From assembly GCA_022605425.2 (NCBI GenBank), contig CM061248.1, forward strand, positions 372,001 to 436,000: 64,000 nucleotides of DNA. Direction: 5' to 3'. Below the pieces are notes generated by a model that saw only the letters and a list, made by a program, of their open reading frames with translations, made no database searches and was not told where the DNA came from. This document shows positions 28,457 to 41,100 of the stretch, in pieces (the stretch's first letter is position 1; every line of letters begins with the position of its first letter). Made by a program: the position numbers and the translations under genes. The DNA is from Hamiltosporidium tvaerminnensis (Eukaryota; Microsporidia; Dubosqiidae).

Positions 28457-28822
28457 ATGAACAATTCAAACACAATATTTTCCATAGATAGAGCAGAAAG
28501 CAAACAAGAACCAATGCCTTTTAGGAAAGCGATGAATCATCGGTATACTGCTTATCTTAAAACATTGGCATATGATAAACCGATAGCTTTTTTACATAAA
28601 GAGGTTTGTGATAATCGTGAAATACGAGAAAACACTGATTTATCTAACTATGCAAGTCTAGATAAGAACCAAATTTTGAGGAATGGTGCAGAGAATAAGA
28701 ATTCAGTACGGTGCACTGCATTAAAAGCCGATACAATGATCCAAAATTCCAAGGAGGTCAAAAATAATGTTTGGTATGGCAAAATGCTAGAGGTATTAAA
28801 AAAAATGAAAATCTCAAGTTAG
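28457..28822 (+). CDS. Hypothetical protein, 121 aa, first ORF of the Myb cluster
   Basis: ATG-initiated and polar, with no domain I recognise (PMPFRKAMNHRYTAYLKTLA near the N-terminus). It ends just after an A8 run (28798-28805), four bases before the next ORF starts. The third frame is open at 28768-28887 and reads NENLKLEPCAIHLYEILSL, which looks more like protein than the present ends of either ORF. This ORF and the next may therefore be one gene split by indels in the A runs. Confidence 0.6.
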   Translation: MNNSNTIFSIDRAESKQEPMPFRKAMNHRYTAYLKTLAYDKPIAFLHKEVCDNREIRENTDLSNYASLDKNQILRNGAENKNSVRCTALKADTMIQNSKEVKNNVWYGKMLEVLKKMKISS

Positions 28823-28826
28823 AACC

Positions 28827-29714
28827 ATGTGCTATACACCTATACGAAATTTTGTCGTTGAAAAAATTCTTAATAATAATATTTTTATGAAAGATAACGC
28901 TACCACGAATTTCGATGGGTATGCTTTTTTTAACATTGATGATTTAAAACTACCAAAAAAATATTTTATCGAAGATAATAATCTCATTAACGAGTCGGAA
29001 GCTTCTCGATATTCAAAATCAAACGAAATCGATTTAAAAAAAGAGCTACTCGAAAGACATGCAAAAATGATAGATAGTGAATTTATGGTATTGAACATAT
29101 TATACATCATCGGCTTTGATGAGTGGAAAAAAATACATTTGCGTTGTGATACTTGTTTGCTTCTATTAGGCTTTATAGAAAATTGGAAAAAACATTACGA
29201 TTTTAGCAGATGTTATTCTATATATGTAGGGGATCTTAAAACTTCATTATGTTTGGTGCATAGAACCGATGGATGTTTCAAAAAATTAAAAAGAAAATCA
29301 TATGAATACCCCTCAAAAAGAGTCAAAATCTATACCGATGAAATATCTGTTCGAAGAACACCAAAAAGAAAAGCGTCATTGCCCCAAACAAACCCAAATA
29401 TTAAAAATAAGAAGAAAAATATCGAATCAATTATGAAAAACGAATCAAATTCGAAAAGACAGATGCTAAATGATAAATTTCCTATTCGTGATAATTTTAA
29501 TAAAAGGGTAAAAACAAATAATTATTCAGTTGAAAAAAAAGAAGAAATTACAAAAGAATTTCCTATGATAGATACAGATGAATTCGAATACGATAACATC
29601 AACACAAGTAAAATATATTCTCCAAATGATGTGATCTTTGATACTGAATCAAATAATAAACAGATAAAAGAAATTATACCTAAATTTAGAAAATTCTTTC
29701 AAAATGGAGTATAA
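28827..29714 (+). CDS. Hypothetical protein, 295 aa
   Basis: Not recognised. The N-terminal 150 residues look folded: KKELLERHAKMIDSEFMVLN, IIGFDEWKKIHLRCDTCLLL and CYSIYVGDLKTSLCLVHRTD, with five Cys that do not form a standard zinc-finger spacing. Residues 155-250 are very rich in Lys, Arg and Asn (KKLKRKSYEYPSKRVK, RRTPKRKAS), so the protein is probably nuclear or nucleic-acid binding. The C-terminus is acidic. It overlaps the Myb ORF by 11 bp (29704-29714). The start at 28827 may be artificial (see the previous entry). Confidence 0.65.
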   Translation: MCYTPIRNFVVEKILNNNIFMKDNATTNFDGYAFFNIDDLKLPKKYFIEDNNLINESEASRYSKSNEIDLKKELLERHAKMIDSEFMVLNILYIIGFDEWKKIHLRCDTCLLLLGFIENWKKHYDFSRCYSIYVGDLKTSLCLVHRTDGCFKKLKRKSYEYPSKRVKIYTDEISVRRTPKRKASLPQTNPNIKNKKKNIESIMKNESNSKRQMLNDKFPIRDNFNKRVKTNNYSVEKKEEITKEFPMIDTDEFEYDNINTSKIYSPNDVIFDTESNNKQIKEIIPKFRKFFQNGV

Positions 29715-30453
29715 TAAAATAGAACCTAGTAACTCATTGTCTTCTTCAATTATAGTTGAAGAAAATACAGAATTAAAAGATTCAGAATATAAAGTCTTCA
29801 AAGATTTAAGTTTTTTTAAAAAAAACTTTTCGGATTCACATGACACATGTGATTTATGTACAAATTCATTTGTGAAACTTAAAATAAATAAAGAAATACT
29901 AGAGAAAGAAAAAGAAAGGTTATATGAACATGGCATTTTCAAATTAAGTATAGATGTAAAGAGAATAGAAAATACAGAGGACAATGATAAATACATTGGG
30001 AATTATCAAGCACGACACGAAAATATCGATGATAAGGTTATACAGACCAAAAATAGTCCCAATAAGCCATTATTTTCAAATAATCAAGAACAAAATGCAG
30101 AATCTAACACAGAATCGGAATCTAAGCATAAAACGGGTAAGTGGACAGCGGATGAAGACAAAAAATTGTTGGATTTAGTACAGGAATATTCGTACGAAAA
30201 CTGGGCTAAAATAGCTAAGTTGATCGAAACAAGATCTGGTAAACAATGTAGAGAAAGATGGAAAAACCATCTAAATCCAATGGTTACAAAAAAACCGATT
30301 TCCGAAGAAGAGGCTAGCATTATATTCGAGGCACAATCACGCATTGGAAACAAATGGTGCAAAATTTCAGAATTATTGCCCGGTAGATCTGAAAATACGG
30401 TAAAAAATTTTTATTTTTCTTATCAAAGAAAACATAAACAACAACATAGATAG
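29704..30453 (+). CDS. Two-repeat Myb-like (R2R3 type) DNA-binding protein
   Basis: 249 aa. Two Myb/SANT repeats fill the C-terminal 105 residues. The first (144-194) has the tryptophan spacing W147, W167, W186 and reads GKWTADEDKKLLDLV, NWAKIAKLIETRSGKQCRER and WKNHLNP. The second (198-246) has SEEEASIIFEAQSRIGNKW, ISELLPGRSENTVKN and a Phe/Tyr in place of the last Trp, as in many R3 repeats. GKQCRERW and NTVKN are the DNA-contacting recognition helices. The N-terminal 140 residues are unrecognised; CDLCTNSF contains a CxxC. Expected role: nuclear sequence-specific transcription regulator; its targets are unknown. The overlap with the preceding ORF suggests a compact gene pair or one longer broken gene. 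Confidence 0.92.
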   Translation: MEYNKIEPSNSLSSSIIVEENTELKDSEYKVFKDLSFFKKNFSDSHDTCDLCTNSFVKLKINKEILEKEKERLYEHGIFKLSIDVKRIENTEDNDKYIGNYQARHENIDDKVIQTKNSPNKPLFSNNQEQNAESNTESESKHKTGKWTADEDKKLLDLVQEYSYENWAKIAKLIETRSGKQCRERWKNHLNPMVTKKPISEEEASIIFEAQSRIGNKWCKISELLPGRSENTVKNFYFSYQRKHKQQHR

Positions 30454-33400
30454 TTGGCTGTAAATAAATTTTAAACTATTTTTTTGCCAAATTTTGTTTC
30501 TACTAATTTAAATAAATTATAAATTTTTCCAAAAAAGGTAGAAACATCTCATTCTAATAATTTTATTTGAAAAAAATTCTGTAGATAGTTAAATGAAAAT
30601 CTAGTTAAATATTAGAAACTAAATGCGATTCGGGTATAAAAATTTGAATTACAAATCTACATAATGATTTAGAAATTATATGTAGGTTGATATTCAGTTA
30701 TAGTAATTCTTATAATAAAAGTATTTAGACACATTATTTAATTTATGAGTTATACAAACCTAAAATTTTCTTAAAAATGTATTTTAACCAATTTAGTTAG
30801 AAAAATGCGTTGTCTGATTATAATATATGCGTAATATGAAGAAGAGAGTATTGAATAAGATAACTTTTGATATATTCCACGGCTAAACCTTTGATAATAT
30901 ATCTGGATTCATAATATACAAATCATTTGATATTTTATAGCATAATACCAGTATCTAAGAAAATGGTAACTTATGTAAAAATATGATAATAGTCATATGA
31001 AATACGTTTCTGAAGAATAATCACAGTATTTTCGCTCTATATGAAATCAATTGGGCTTAAATTTGTATAATCAAATCAGAAAATAAAAAGGATACATAAT
31101 AGATATGAATAAATATTTGAGCTTAGGTTCTTATGATTTTAAAACAAAAGATTGATTTGTTAATGCAGGGGAATACATCTATGCAAATTCTTGCTTAAAA
31201 TAATTATTAAAATATAATAGAACTTTTAAATGTAAATTTTCTGGATTTTTTTGTTCTATAGTTTTCGTATCTAATTGTTTCATCCATATTCTTATACATG
31301 AATTCTATGATTTAAAGAAATATTTAATAAAGGCAATAAGATCTAATGACACCATGATTGAGCTCATATGCATTAAAAAACATATAAAATCTCATAATAC
31401 GGTGCAAATCATTGCCAAAACATCGATTCAGTTACGTCATAAAACAAAATTTTATTTTAAGTATTTTGATCTGTCGTTTTCTTCCATCATCAGAAATATA
31501 CTAAACATTTGCATCTATGAAAATCAAAAAAACGTTAGATTTGATGTGCTAGTGTTAATACTCTTGATCGTTCATATTATCATACTCATTATGAAATAAA
31601 TAAAATTAATAATTTAGCTGATATAATTTATGGGGGAGAAAAATAGACGTATCCAGAAAAATGCGGTTGTATTATCTACCTGATTTCTTTGTGTAGTTTG
31701 TCAGATTTATAGAGATGAACATGTTCGCGGGAGAATTGGGCTTGAATTTTTATTTCAATCCGTACAGTTGACAAACCAACGCAAAGTTTTAGTTTTAAGA
31801 AAAAGAAACTAGTTCAACTGCAACTGTATTAAGCTTGAGTATAAAAAATCAAACATTTCGAAAGTATCTTTGAACTGTATTTTAAGACCATTGTTGTCTA
31901 TTTTGGTTTCATATTATGAGAATTTAAGTATTTTGCAGAGGATTTTGTAAGAATGGGCCCTATTTTAAAAGCAAAAAAATTATTGATTGAATGTAATATT
32001 ATACTTTCTGATTATTGAGTAAATTTATTCTAAATGTTTTTAAGTATTCAATTAGAACGTACATAAAGCATATAAAGCCACTAAAGCTTGAACTCATTCA
32101 TGTTTTTGATTCAAATTATGAGCAAAAAAGTAGATTTTAGCAGTTCAACATTCTATTTCAGAAGCCATACTTTAAAAATCAAATGATATCCTTTAGTCTA
32201 TAAGATGTTTCATACAAAACCTTCAAGCGAAAAAGAAAGAAAGTGATATTATTGAAGATGCACACGTATTTTATTTAATAGCATCCCAGGGTATTCTACT
32301 TTAGTACATATTAAAAAATGATTCTAAATGAAAAAATATTGCTTTTTTTAGTTAGAACAAACTAGATAAACAAACTAATAAATTACAAAACCTGCCTTTA
32401 ATATCAGTTATTCAAATTTAGATTGAATTTCATATCCATTTATCCCATCTCTCAACTTAATTTTAAACGCCTACTGTAATTACATTTCCTGAAACATGCT
32501 TATTCGCATATTTTCTATCTTTATTTCGCGTATACTGCAGATTTAATCTATCGCGTATATTCCTAAAGTTTTTCAAACAAGTTTTTTTTTTAAATTTATA
32601 ATCCGATTGAAGACTTTAATAATAAGAAATAAATCAAATTTTAAAAAGTTATAAGGGTGATATTAAACAAAGAATTTTCCAAAATCAAAAGTAAATAGCT
32701 ATCTCAACAGTATATACAATACAAATATAGTAGGCTAACATCACAGGAACAAATTCTTTTTAATTTCATACTGGGCAAAGGATTTATTGTATTTTAAAAA
32801 GAAAAAAATGTATACATGATGACTTCCTTGAAGTATAACACAATATTTCACTTTTCGAACATACGTCCTAGTTAAGTTAGATTTGTTTTATGCAAATAAT
32901 TGACCATTCGATTCTATATCCTTCTCCCATACAGATCTATAATATCAAGAGCTGTGGATAGTTAAAGTTTCGATTAAAATTCTAATCAATGTGTTCCCGA
33001 ATTAACATATAATATTTTCGATTTGCACCTTAAAAAAATCAAACTAAGCATATAGACTATTTTAATTTGCGTATTCAAGCAGAAATTTAAGGTGTATAAA
33101 AAACAAATGAAATAGATGAAAAGAATATCAAAGATATTCGTGAATTATGCTCTTTTTTATTTGTATTTTCATGAATTTTTTTAAAATTTCAGATATTTTT
33201 ATTCTGACATGATTTTTTTGCAAAGACAAGCCTGTTGTTTATAGAATAATAGTAAAAAGCCAAACAATTAAACAAAATCAAATTTCAAAGACTTTAATGG
33301 AAATTATTGAAGCAGAAAGATATATAAAGACAGTCATTTTACATCGTAAATTAAACGGAACCGTATTACAATAATTATACACGGAAATTATGAAAAACAC

Positions 33401-34399
33401 TCTTCGAATTTCTAAAATCAAATTCAATTTTCAAGTACGGCCTCTAAATAAACAAGAGATATATATAAAGCTTTAATTGTGTGTCTGATCAATCAGAGGT
33501 ATAAATTAACTGGATTTTATCATTCTTCAAAAAAACTAAAACGATAAAACATACATATGTTGCTTGAAAAACTATCAAAATAATTCAAATAAGTGTAAGT
33601 TCGAGGTTAAAATGGGGAAACCTGCTGTAAAAGATGAATCCTGTCAATAAAAAATCAAAGAAAAATTATATTTTGAATTTATGAGAAAACTGTTATTAAA
33701 AGTAAACAGATGAGAAAAATAATCTCATCTCATAAAAAACTGCAAAATAAAGCCATTTGTTAAAAAATTTCCATTTATGAAAACATATTTGCCCAAAAAA
33801 TTTTAGCCTTGAAATTTTACTGGCATTACAGCCTAGAAATAAAAATATATTTATAAGAACCTAAACCAATAATCCTAATAACAAAGCTTTCAATCTGAAT
33901 ATATAAAACTTTAGGTCATAAAAACAAAAAGATAATTAGCGAGTCAATAACCGTATTTCTAATTCGATATTAATCCAGTTTTTTTTTCTAATTCAGTGAT
34001 TAACTCTAAATTTTGACAGATTCCAAATATTTGTCTTTAATTTTAATAATCCCAAAAGAAAAATTCTTAGACTATTGTATGTGAATATTACATGTTTTTT
34101 AAGTGTTAAGAGAATTAAATGGTATTAATCTGCTACTTACAAAGCCTTAGAAGTATATAATTTGACACTAAACAAATTATAATGTTGTCTTCATTCTGAC
34201 ATACTGAACATACATTATCTTACAAAAGAATAGGTGAGAAGGAAAGGGATTCATTTTTGTGGAACATGTCTCAAAAATATCTTCTTTCTGAGAATTTTAG
34301 CAACTGAGAAACATAATTAAAACGATCCTCGTTATTGCTAAAATTATTCACAGGATTTGTTATAAGCTGTTGAAATTTAAAAGTAAGAGTGTTAGGCTT
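30454..34399. other. Gene-free AT-rich region
   Basis: The longest frame is an 81-codon ATG ORF at 31354-31599 (+), with a hydrophobic C-terminal stretch and no recognisable motif; I take it as chance. No RNA gene or structured repeat is evident. Confidence 0.45.
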
Positions 34400-34680
34400 C
34401 TATTGAAGGAATCAGGTTGTATTTTTAGATTTTTGCTTCAAATTGTCTCATAAGATGACCTACGATGGTATTGTAACTAAATCCAATAATTTTATCTTGA
34501 AACCCTGTAAATACTAGTGTCAATAAAGGTAATTGATCAACACGATAACAATACCAAAGAACCAGTCAAAGATTTTGATCTTGCCGAAGAAGAAATTTGA
34601 AGTCAAGATCTCTGTCTATTAAAGCCAGAAAATAGCATATTAAGTGTATGCAAACATGCATTAAAAATGCGCCACTCATT
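34400..34680 (+). pseudogene. Decayed non-LTR retrotransposon ORF tail, second copy
   Basis: A diverged relative of 14030-14497. Matching points in order are KESGCIFR-like codons, ATGACCTACGATGGTATTGT (against ATGACCTGGGATGGTATTGT), AACCAGTCAAAG, CGAAGAAGAAATTTGA and AGCATATTAAGTGTATG. Frameshifts and stops are throughout. I see no TIR around it, so this family is not tied to the Tc1 element. Confidence 0.75.
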
Positions 34681-34960
34681 GTCTACATACTTTTAAGAAA
34701 ATAATGACATGCAAACTAACATTAAAATGTTTCTACCCAGAATGCAGGAATAAATTGAGTAAATCAAGCCATGAACTCCAAATATAAAAAAAGTCAGTTA
34801 TAAAGAAATTTGAATTAATTACATAAAGTTGTAGCATAAGCAAAGAAAAGTCAAGAGAGAGAAATAAACCGTTCAAATTTATTTTTATAATTGAGCTATT
34901 TGGAAGATGGAGGCAAGAAAACCTATTTTATAGCTAACTGTTGACAATAAGTGTATTAAA

Positions 34961-35143
34961 ATGGTTTCAAAATCATTGTTGCCATTTTGGTGGGATATAA
35001 ACCACACCGGATCTATAGGCCACTCTCCTATAATCCCGAGCTACAACAGATTAAAAGAAACAAATGGTAAACTTTCATTTGTTCATGCTCGAAACCGAAA
35101 AATAAAAGAGGATAGGAATAATTATGTATGTATTACAGTTTAA
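34961..35143 (+). pseudogene. Coding relic, family B copy 1
   Basis: An ATG ORF of 60 codons reading WWDINHTGSIGHSPIIP then SYNRLKETNGKLSFVHARNR. The second part recurs at 52030-52134, with conservation at protein level. I do not know the family; a mobile-element ORF is most likely. It lies 280 bp after the retrotransposon tail relic, which may or may not be meaningful. Confidence 0.6.
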
Positions 35144-38100
35144 ATTTTATTATTACAAACTGAGTTTTGATAAGCTTTTTTATCTATCAAGTAAATATTC
35201 GATGATAGACTTAATGCTGAAATTTTGCATATTTTCGAATGTAAACTAGCACATAATCGGTGCATTTAGTTAAATATTTTACTGACCCAGTCAGTTTCTT
35301 GTAAAAATCAATTTCTTTTTAAGGTAATATTAGATACAGATAGACGAATATAATTTTAAAAAATAAATCTGGTGACTGATGATAATTGGTCTTATGTAAT
35401 TTGTTTTTTTTGGATTCGGACTAATAAAATTTGTAATTTTTTTGTATTCTTTAAACACATTATTTTCCATCTCTTTTCTTTTGATTTAAATTTAAAAATC
35501 TTAGCTATGAATTTTATTGAATCTCATTTTTAAAAAATGTAGATATAATACTTAAAAATGTTCGAATAAATTTTGAAAAACATAATTATTGTAGATTTTC
35601 CTATAATTTAGTCCCAAAAATATATAAATCACAAATCCGGATTATTGAATAACCTTGCTCTATTATATATTTTACATGTTAGAGAATACGCTTGAAAAGT
35701 TTGAAAGTTTCACCTATTGGTTTTATGCTTTTGAAATATTCTAGTAAATGAAATAGTATACTGTATACACAGTCTATGATAAAGACTGCCTAAAGCTCAT
35801 TACATTTTTACATAAAACCATATTGAGCAATGTAGCCAGTGTCTTCATCAACAAAAAAAGTGTTTAGATTTTGCATGCCTCTCAATGTACTTTAGTCTTA
35901 TAACATTTTTTAAAATATTTTTTTGCAAAATATACAATAAATAATATAAAATATATGCCACCTTTGGATAGTCTTTACTCCTATTTATTTTTAAAGTCAT
36001 TGACTTTTTTAAGTCAAAGCATTACATCATTTAGTTATGATATAGACAATTCGTTACAAATATCTTGGTCAAAACTTTTCAGCCTGTTTCAAAAAATCTT
36101 ATCTTTATTTTCTTTCTCACATGATAGCAAAAAATCAAGCTTCGCTAGCCTAAAATTTATAATGCACAATTAGTTAGGAATTTTAAAATGTGTTCATATC
36201 TCTATATCGTATGATTAAACAATATCTTCGTATTATATAAAATTGCTTTTTACATAAAATCTACAGTTAACTACCACTTATAATGCCAGAAGTATACAAA
36301 TTGAGCTTTATATGAAGGATTATTTTTTTAATCCGAAATCATTCGACACGAATTCACGAAAATTTAATTTGGAAACAATCTTAGCCAAAAAGCACATTAA
36401 ATTCATTAAACCAGATGCTATAAATTCAATTAGATTCATTTCAGGCTTATTTGTTTTAATAAGCTAGACAATTGGTTGTCGTTTAATCTAGCTCTAGATT
36501 TGTTTTAGCTGCTGTTTTAGTAGTTTTGTAAAAATATATAACTATTATAAATATAATTTTAAACACGTCTGAAACCATAGGTTTTTCACAAACCAAATGT
36601 AACAGACATTGAGTAAATTTATCATTTTATAAAAAGTAAATTACAATAAGTTTACTTGTCTTAATTATATTTAATTAAGAGCTTATTTTTTACTAAGATA
36701 TAACTCAATATGCGAACGTCAAGAATCCGTATAAAAAGTCCGGAATAATGCAAAAATGTAGTTATTTTAAGATTACAAATACCATAATAATCTTCCGGCA
36801 TGAGAACCTTATTTGTTCATAAATATGTCAATAAAACATAACAAAAGGTTTATATCCGATTGTATATTCAGTGGGTTTTTATGTTCCCTTGTTATTCTCC
36901 ACCTAGAAACACTATTTTTAGGAATCACCATCGCAAAATTAATTCTGATTTTATTTTGAAATTTATTGAACAATTTTTTTATTTAAGAAACATATTTTTA
37001 GTATTCATATTATATAGGAATATAAGGAAAATACAGATTATAAATATAAAAATTACGGGATATAATTCACAGAGTAAAAAGTATTAAAAAGACTGCTTGT
37101 GTGAATTCGACCGAATTTTTTCTACAAATAAATAAATGATCTTTAAAATCTTAATCCATCTGAAATAAGCGTTGAATAAATAAATCGGCTTATAATCCCT
37201 TACTGAAATGGCAACGATAACATGATTAGCAGATTATAACTATTATATATTATGGTTTTTTTGAAAGTAAAATGCTAGAATCCATATGCTACTAAGTAAA
37301 AAAGCAATATTGCTAAAAGAAAAAGGTAAGTATAACAGTTAATATAAAATCAAAAGAAATATTTTAAATTATATAAGATTTCTGAATTGTGTGATAAATA
37401 AGCTTAAACATATCAATGAAAGCCACTGGTTTTTATTATATTCAAAGCTGTCATTCTGATAATTTTATGCTACTACAAAGGAATATTTATGTAAAACATA
37501 GTTTTTTTCAAAATGAAAGAGTTGAAGTTAAAAATACAAACCTGGGTTTATTTGTTGAACTGCAAAAAAGAACGATAAAGTTCTTTCAAATTTAGATATT
37601 TTTGCATATGCCACATTTCTTGAATATGCAAAAAAATATATTTTGCAGTTAAAGTCGAAAAGCACAATTTATTCAGATGTTAAGCCTCTTTGTTGAGTTT
37701 ATGCCCTGAAAACCTCAAAAAACCCCAAAAATATAATGACCGAAACAAGAAAATAATCGTTCAATAATTTGTACGCTGTTAAAAAAAAAAAATTCTTACT
37801 GATGCGTTAGGTTTCGATTTACGAAACAGAGCGAAAGGAAACACTTAAAATGGAGTATATGTCAAGTAAAATAGGAATATTGTCTTAATTTTTTTAAGAC
37901 ATATTTAGTGTATTTTCTTTATAATATATTATTTCGGGTCATGATACTTGTATCTAAATTTAATAATGGATATATCATAATAAATTTTAAATGCAATTTT
38001 AAAATACGAAAAGCTCACAAATTTTAATATGAGAATTCATTTAAACAGGCAATATCTAATAATTATATATTGTTTATAGAATTAGAGCCAAAGAACACTT

Positions 38101-41100
38101 TAAAATATCGGCTAGTCAACTTCATATTGTAAAATTGTATATAATTTAATTTCCAAGACAAGATAATCTTATTTTTTTTACTCTTTTATATTTACTATTT
38201 ATTTTATTGAATGTTTAAACTAATGATTTTTGTTCCTCATAGATTGTTTTTATAATTAAGCAGGAAATTAAACAGATTTTTAAGAGTAATGATGAATGAA
38301 AACATATAGAAAGCTAAATAGTTATAAAGCATACTAAAGTCAGATAAAACATAATATAAATTGGTTCGAATTCGAATCTCAATATTCAAGAGAGTTTTTA
38401 CGCATACATATTTGATAAAATATTCTACATATGTGTTTTGACAATTGCAATTGTTGTTTTATTGAATTATATAAAAGGAGTATGCACAAAGTCTTCAATG
38501 ACGAAAAACGTCACAAATTTATTATATTTCTCATAATATCACAGAAGTTAAAAGTATCTACAGATAAAGGAAATGTATTTAGCAATATATGTTAAAAAGC
38601 AATAAAAGATAACAAACAAATATTTGTTAAAATTCTAACAAAACCAAAGTCTCAACCTCAATCTTCAAAATACTTTTAACTTTTTCATCTAGAATTTTAA
38701 ATAAAATTGCAAAAAAAAAACAAACATAAAAATTATAGAAATTCTAGGTAGTCATCATGTCATACGAAATTCATAAAATAATACATAATAAAGAAAGATT
38801 CTGCTATGCTAACAGGAAAGTATTATATTGCCCCAATAAAGTCACTAATTTGTGACATATAACTCTATAAGGTTTTAGAAGCTAGAATAAACATTAAAAT
38901 TTTGCTTTTCTCAAAAACCAACACCGGATTTTCTAGAGTTTATATAGCTAAAAAATGAAATAAGATAGAAATTAAAACAGGGACTTATTGTTTTATGTAA
39001 ATTCTTTTCAATGTTTTTTAAATATTTTACTCCATTCAACAGTATCTGTTTTAAAGTTATTAGTTATATATAGGAAAACATCACGAGCATAAAAAAAAGT
39101 ATTTTTACTTAATAGATAATATTAACCTAAATATTTCAAAAAACAATTGGATAGTATAATAATTTATATATATTTCCCAATTATCCTTATTACCTATTAA
39201 AATATTAGATAAATAAATAGTTTTCAAAAAACTAGAAGATACAAAGCACAGAAAAGGTATTTCTAGATTACGACTAGTATATTTTCGAGCCTAAAAATTT
39301 ATCAAATATATAAAAATCAATAAAACCGACATTTACCTTTTTATTTTACAAAGGATGAGTATATGTATAAAATTATGCGAAATATAAATATTCAAAACAT
39401 GAATTTATGTTAAGGACAAATGTTGCAAAAGATTTTATTTGTTTTGGGTATAATCTGATTGTAGCTAAAGAATATAGACAAACAAATGGAGTGCAAAATT
39501 ACTCGAATAGATTTGCGCTTTTGTAAAGCACATCTACTTAATCTCAGATGTTTTGTGTTTGCGTAACCTATAAAATGCCCAGACCTCGTTCTTGATATAT
39601 CAAAAGCTATTCATAATCTTATTACATGATTTATCATAAAAAGATCATTTTTGCATCAAATTACTATTTTTTTAATACAATTTGGCTGCTTGTAGTCATT
39701 TTTTGATATTATGTAGTAATTTGAAAACTTATACTTTCTTCTAAATGCTTTTGCTCGGATGTTTTGTAGGCTTCATCAACACCGTTGCTTCAGTACTATA
39801 GCTCGAACGAATTTATTTGTATCGGTGTTGGCATGAAAATATAAAGACTTTGTTGTACATCACCACTTAAACAAATTAAGTAACTTTATATAACATTTTT
39901 TATGTTTTGCCGTACCAAATAATAATTTATCGAATAAAACTTTAGAAACTAAAAATGAACTTCGGAGAGAATATAATAATATCTTAGAAAGATCTATTTT
40001 AATATATAAATTCGCGGTTTAATTAGAGATTTGAATAGATTTAAAAGTTTGATTTATACATTCAAAACAAGAATCCATATTCTTTGTGAATAAAAAATCG
40101 AGTATCTAGGAATATAGCGTGGCCTTAAAACCGTTCACAAAGTACACTTTGAATTTTACTGTGTCTTTCATAAAAATTTTATTTCGAAAAAAATATTCGT
40201 TAAAATTATTTATTATGAAAGATTTTTCCGTAAAAAAAGCTCGCATTTGAATCTATGTAACAGAATTTTTCTGATATTTTACTGGTTAAGAATAATAATT
40301 AGTAAGTATATAAACCCGTACCATAAACACATCTCATATTACTTAACTATGTGGAATGTATCAGAAATATATATGGTTTTTCTTGTAAATTATCAATAAA
40401 ATGGTTAATTCCAAATATGCATTTCCGTTTTTTTTTTTTCATTATTTTGTTTACTTTGTATGACTCAAACAAGTCTTACTTTGGTTTAAAAAAAAAATCA
40501 TCTTACAATCAAACAAACTATATGCTAAAGTAAAGTTGGAAATCATTCCCGGTAAGAATTGAATATAAGCCATATTAATACATTTTATTTATATTTGAAT
40601 TGAATTTTACAGCTTAAAATGTTTAAAAAAATTTTGAAATAAAGAAAGCGATTTGAATTTGAATATACCGATACTCTTCACATAGAAGCAGGTTCTATAT
40701 TAGATATTTTTACAATGTTTTTATAAATATCAAACACCAGATACGTTATCACTTACATACTACAAATTTAATTGTGAAGATTTTCACAACTTTAAATAAA
40801 GACCAGTTTACATATAAAATCATAGAATTATATACAATTAAATTTACAGAATTTATATTTTTTGAAGAATATTCTTTTATTTTAAACATATCTTCTTTAT
40901 TAAACGGATGGAATACCAAATCATATTTTAATACATATTGTCTTTTAGAAATATTAATGATTGAGCGAAATATGTAAATCAATGCCCAATTAAATCTACT
41001 TTATTTAATGAGCCGGATTAAGTTTTAATAACAACATCTTTTTTATATAACGCAAATTAGTATTAGATCTTTGTGCCAAATAGTCGTATATCTATTTATA

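Noticed and set aside
38365-38385. B box-like GGTTCGAATTCGAATC
   Set aside because: It is a palindrome around GAATTC with no cloverleaf around it.
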